Assembly (NCBI GenBank): GCA_049297615.1
Contig: JBAQUQ010000007.1
Coordinates: forward strand, 1 to 8,228
Length of the DNA: 8,228 nucleotides
DNA from: JAEMQF01 sp049297615
Lineage (GTDB): Bacteria; Pseudomonadota; Gammaproteobacteria; Burkholderiales; Burkholderiaceae_C
Reading direction: 5' to 3'
Within the stretch, counting starts at the first letter, position 1. Each line of letters starts with the position of its first letter. Shown piece after piece: positions 7,639 through 8,228 of this stretch. The notes beneath the pieces are model-generated. The model saw only the letters and a list, made by a program, of their open reading frames with translations, had not been told where the DNA came from and searched no databases. The position numbers and the translations under genes are program-made.

Positions 7639-7643
7639 GGAGA
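7639..7643 (+). promoter_or_regulatory. Ribosome binding site of aceF
   Basis: GGAGA lies 6 nt before ATG 7650 in the 45-nt gap after aceE. The rest of the gap shows no terminator-like hairpin with a T run, consistent with co-transcription. Confidence 0.75.
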
Positions 7644-7649
7644 CAAGAG

Positions 7650-8228
7650 ATGGCATTGGTAGAGGTCAAAATCCCGGACATCGGCGACTTCAAGGATGTC
7701 GAAATCATCGAGCTGCTGGTGGCGCCGGGCGACACGGTGCGCGTCGAGCAGTCGCTGCTGACCGTGGAGAGCGACAAGGCGTCGATGGAGATCCCCTCGT
7801 CGCATGCCGGCGTCGTCAAGGAGCTCAAGGTCAAGCTCGGCGACAAGGTCAACCAAGGCGTGCCGGTCTTGCTCATCGAGACACAAGCCGCCGACGCTGC
7901 GGCTCCAGCGGGGGACGCAGCCGCGCCGCCCCCGCCGCCGCCGGCGCCGGATCAGCCCCAGGCAATCGTCCCGGAATCGCCGGCCGTCGCGGCGGTTGCC
8001 GAGGGCCGCGTCGAGCTGCGTGTTCCCGACATCGGCGACTTCGCCGAGGTCAGCGTGATCGAGGTGTTCATCAAGCCGGGAGACAAGGTCAAGGTCGAAC
8101 AAAGTCTGATCACGGTGGAGAGCGACAAGGCGTCGATGGAGATCCCGTCGTCGCACGCCGGCGTGGTGCGGGACGTGCGCGTCAAACTCGGTGAAAAGGT
8201 CTCCATGGGTAGCGTCGTTGCCGTGATC
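7650..8228 (+). CDS. aceF: Pyruvate dehydrogenase complex E2, dihydrolipoamide acetyltransferase, 3' end cut by window edge
   Basis: The first 193 residues of AceF, the core of the pyruvate dehydrogenase complex, which carries acetyl groups on lipoyl-lysine arms from E1 to CoA. Two lipoyl domains are visible: residues about 2-77 with lipoyl-lysine K43 and about 120-193 with K160, both in the motif ESDKASMEIPSSHAG. They are joined by a flexible Ala/Pro linker (about 79-118) containing six prolines in a row (93-98). The peripheral-subunit-binding domain and catalytic acetyltransferase domain should follow beyond 8228. Position directly after aceE identifies it as the pyruvate rather than the 2-oxoglutarate complex E2; the tandem lipoyl domains fit too, as oxoglutarate E2 normally has one. 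The two lipoyl domains are strikingly alike at DNA level. The start is set by GGAGA 6 nt upstream and the family-typical VEVKIPDIGDF N-terminus. Confidence 0.96.
   Translation, partial: MALVEVKIPDIGDFKDVEIIELLVAPGDTVRVEQSLLTVESDKASMEIPSSHAGVVKELKVKLGDKVNQGVPVLLIETQAADAAAPAGDAAAPPPPPPAPDQPQAIVPESPAVAAVAEGRVELRVPDIGDFAEVSVIEVFIKPGDKVKVEQSLITVESDKASMEIPSSHAGVVRDVRVKLGEKVSMGSVVAVI
7764..8146 (+). repeat. Direct repeat within aceF (two lipoyl-domain cores)
   Basis: A 32-nt sequence is identical at 7764-7795 and 8115-8146, offset by 351 nt (117 codons). Similarity continues for about 20 nt downstream with a few mismatches. It codes the lipoylation motif around K43 and K160 of AceF. Conserved protein sequence explains part of it, but identical synonymous codons over 32 nt suggest a recent duplication or gene conversion between the two domains. 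Confidence 0.85.

Noticed and set aside
7605..7649. A terminator or attenuator between aceE and aceF.
   Set aside because: The 45-nt gap has GC-rich bases but no convincing stem followed by a T run.
4911..8156. A 1081-codon open frame on the minus strand opposite aceE and aceF.
   Set aside because: It mirrors two certain genes. Third-position GC bias in high-GC DNA removes stops from one antisense frame; the translation is rich in His, Arg, Asp, Leu and Val with no recognisable domain.

Overview
The window is high-GC bacterial chromosome (roughly two thirds G+C by eye) carrying housekeeping and signalling genes. The best guess is a betaproteobacterium of the order Burkholderiales. The reasons are the homodimeric AceE-type pyruvate dehydrogenase followed by an AceF with tandem lipoyl domains, a divergent PAS-type sensor kinase/FixJ-like regulator pair next to folD, and a DUF4124-glutaredoxin protein. 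Genus cannot be judged from the sequence alone.

Left part, all on the minus strand and read right to left: a large membrane sensor histidine kinase (4764-2194), a FixJ/NarL-type response regulator overlapping it by ATGA (2197-1574), folD starting at a TTG 25 nt further on (1548-697), and, after a 95-nt gap with its own possible promoter, an exported DUF4124-glutaredoxin protein that runs off the left edge (601 to <1). The first three genes are packed like one operon.

Right part, plus strand: a 128-bp divergent intergenic region (4765-4892), then aceE (4893-7604), the E1 subunit of the pyruvate dehydrogenase complex, and aceF (7650 to >8228), the E2 subunit, cut by the right edge after its second lipoyl domain. 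E1 decarboxylates pyruvate and reductively acetylates the lipoyl arms of E2; the E3 gene is probably beyond the window.

The divergent layout suggests that the two-component system senses a carbon or energy signal and controls the pyruvate dehydrogenase operon, but this is inference from position. No mobile element, CRISPR array, RNA gene or clear novel system was found. The most interesting small-scale signals are a possible leaderless start for the kinase, an inverted repeat in the aceE leader, the TTG-started folD inside a two-component operon, and a nearly identical DNA repeat within aceF. Every stretch longer than about 130 bases is covered by a gene.
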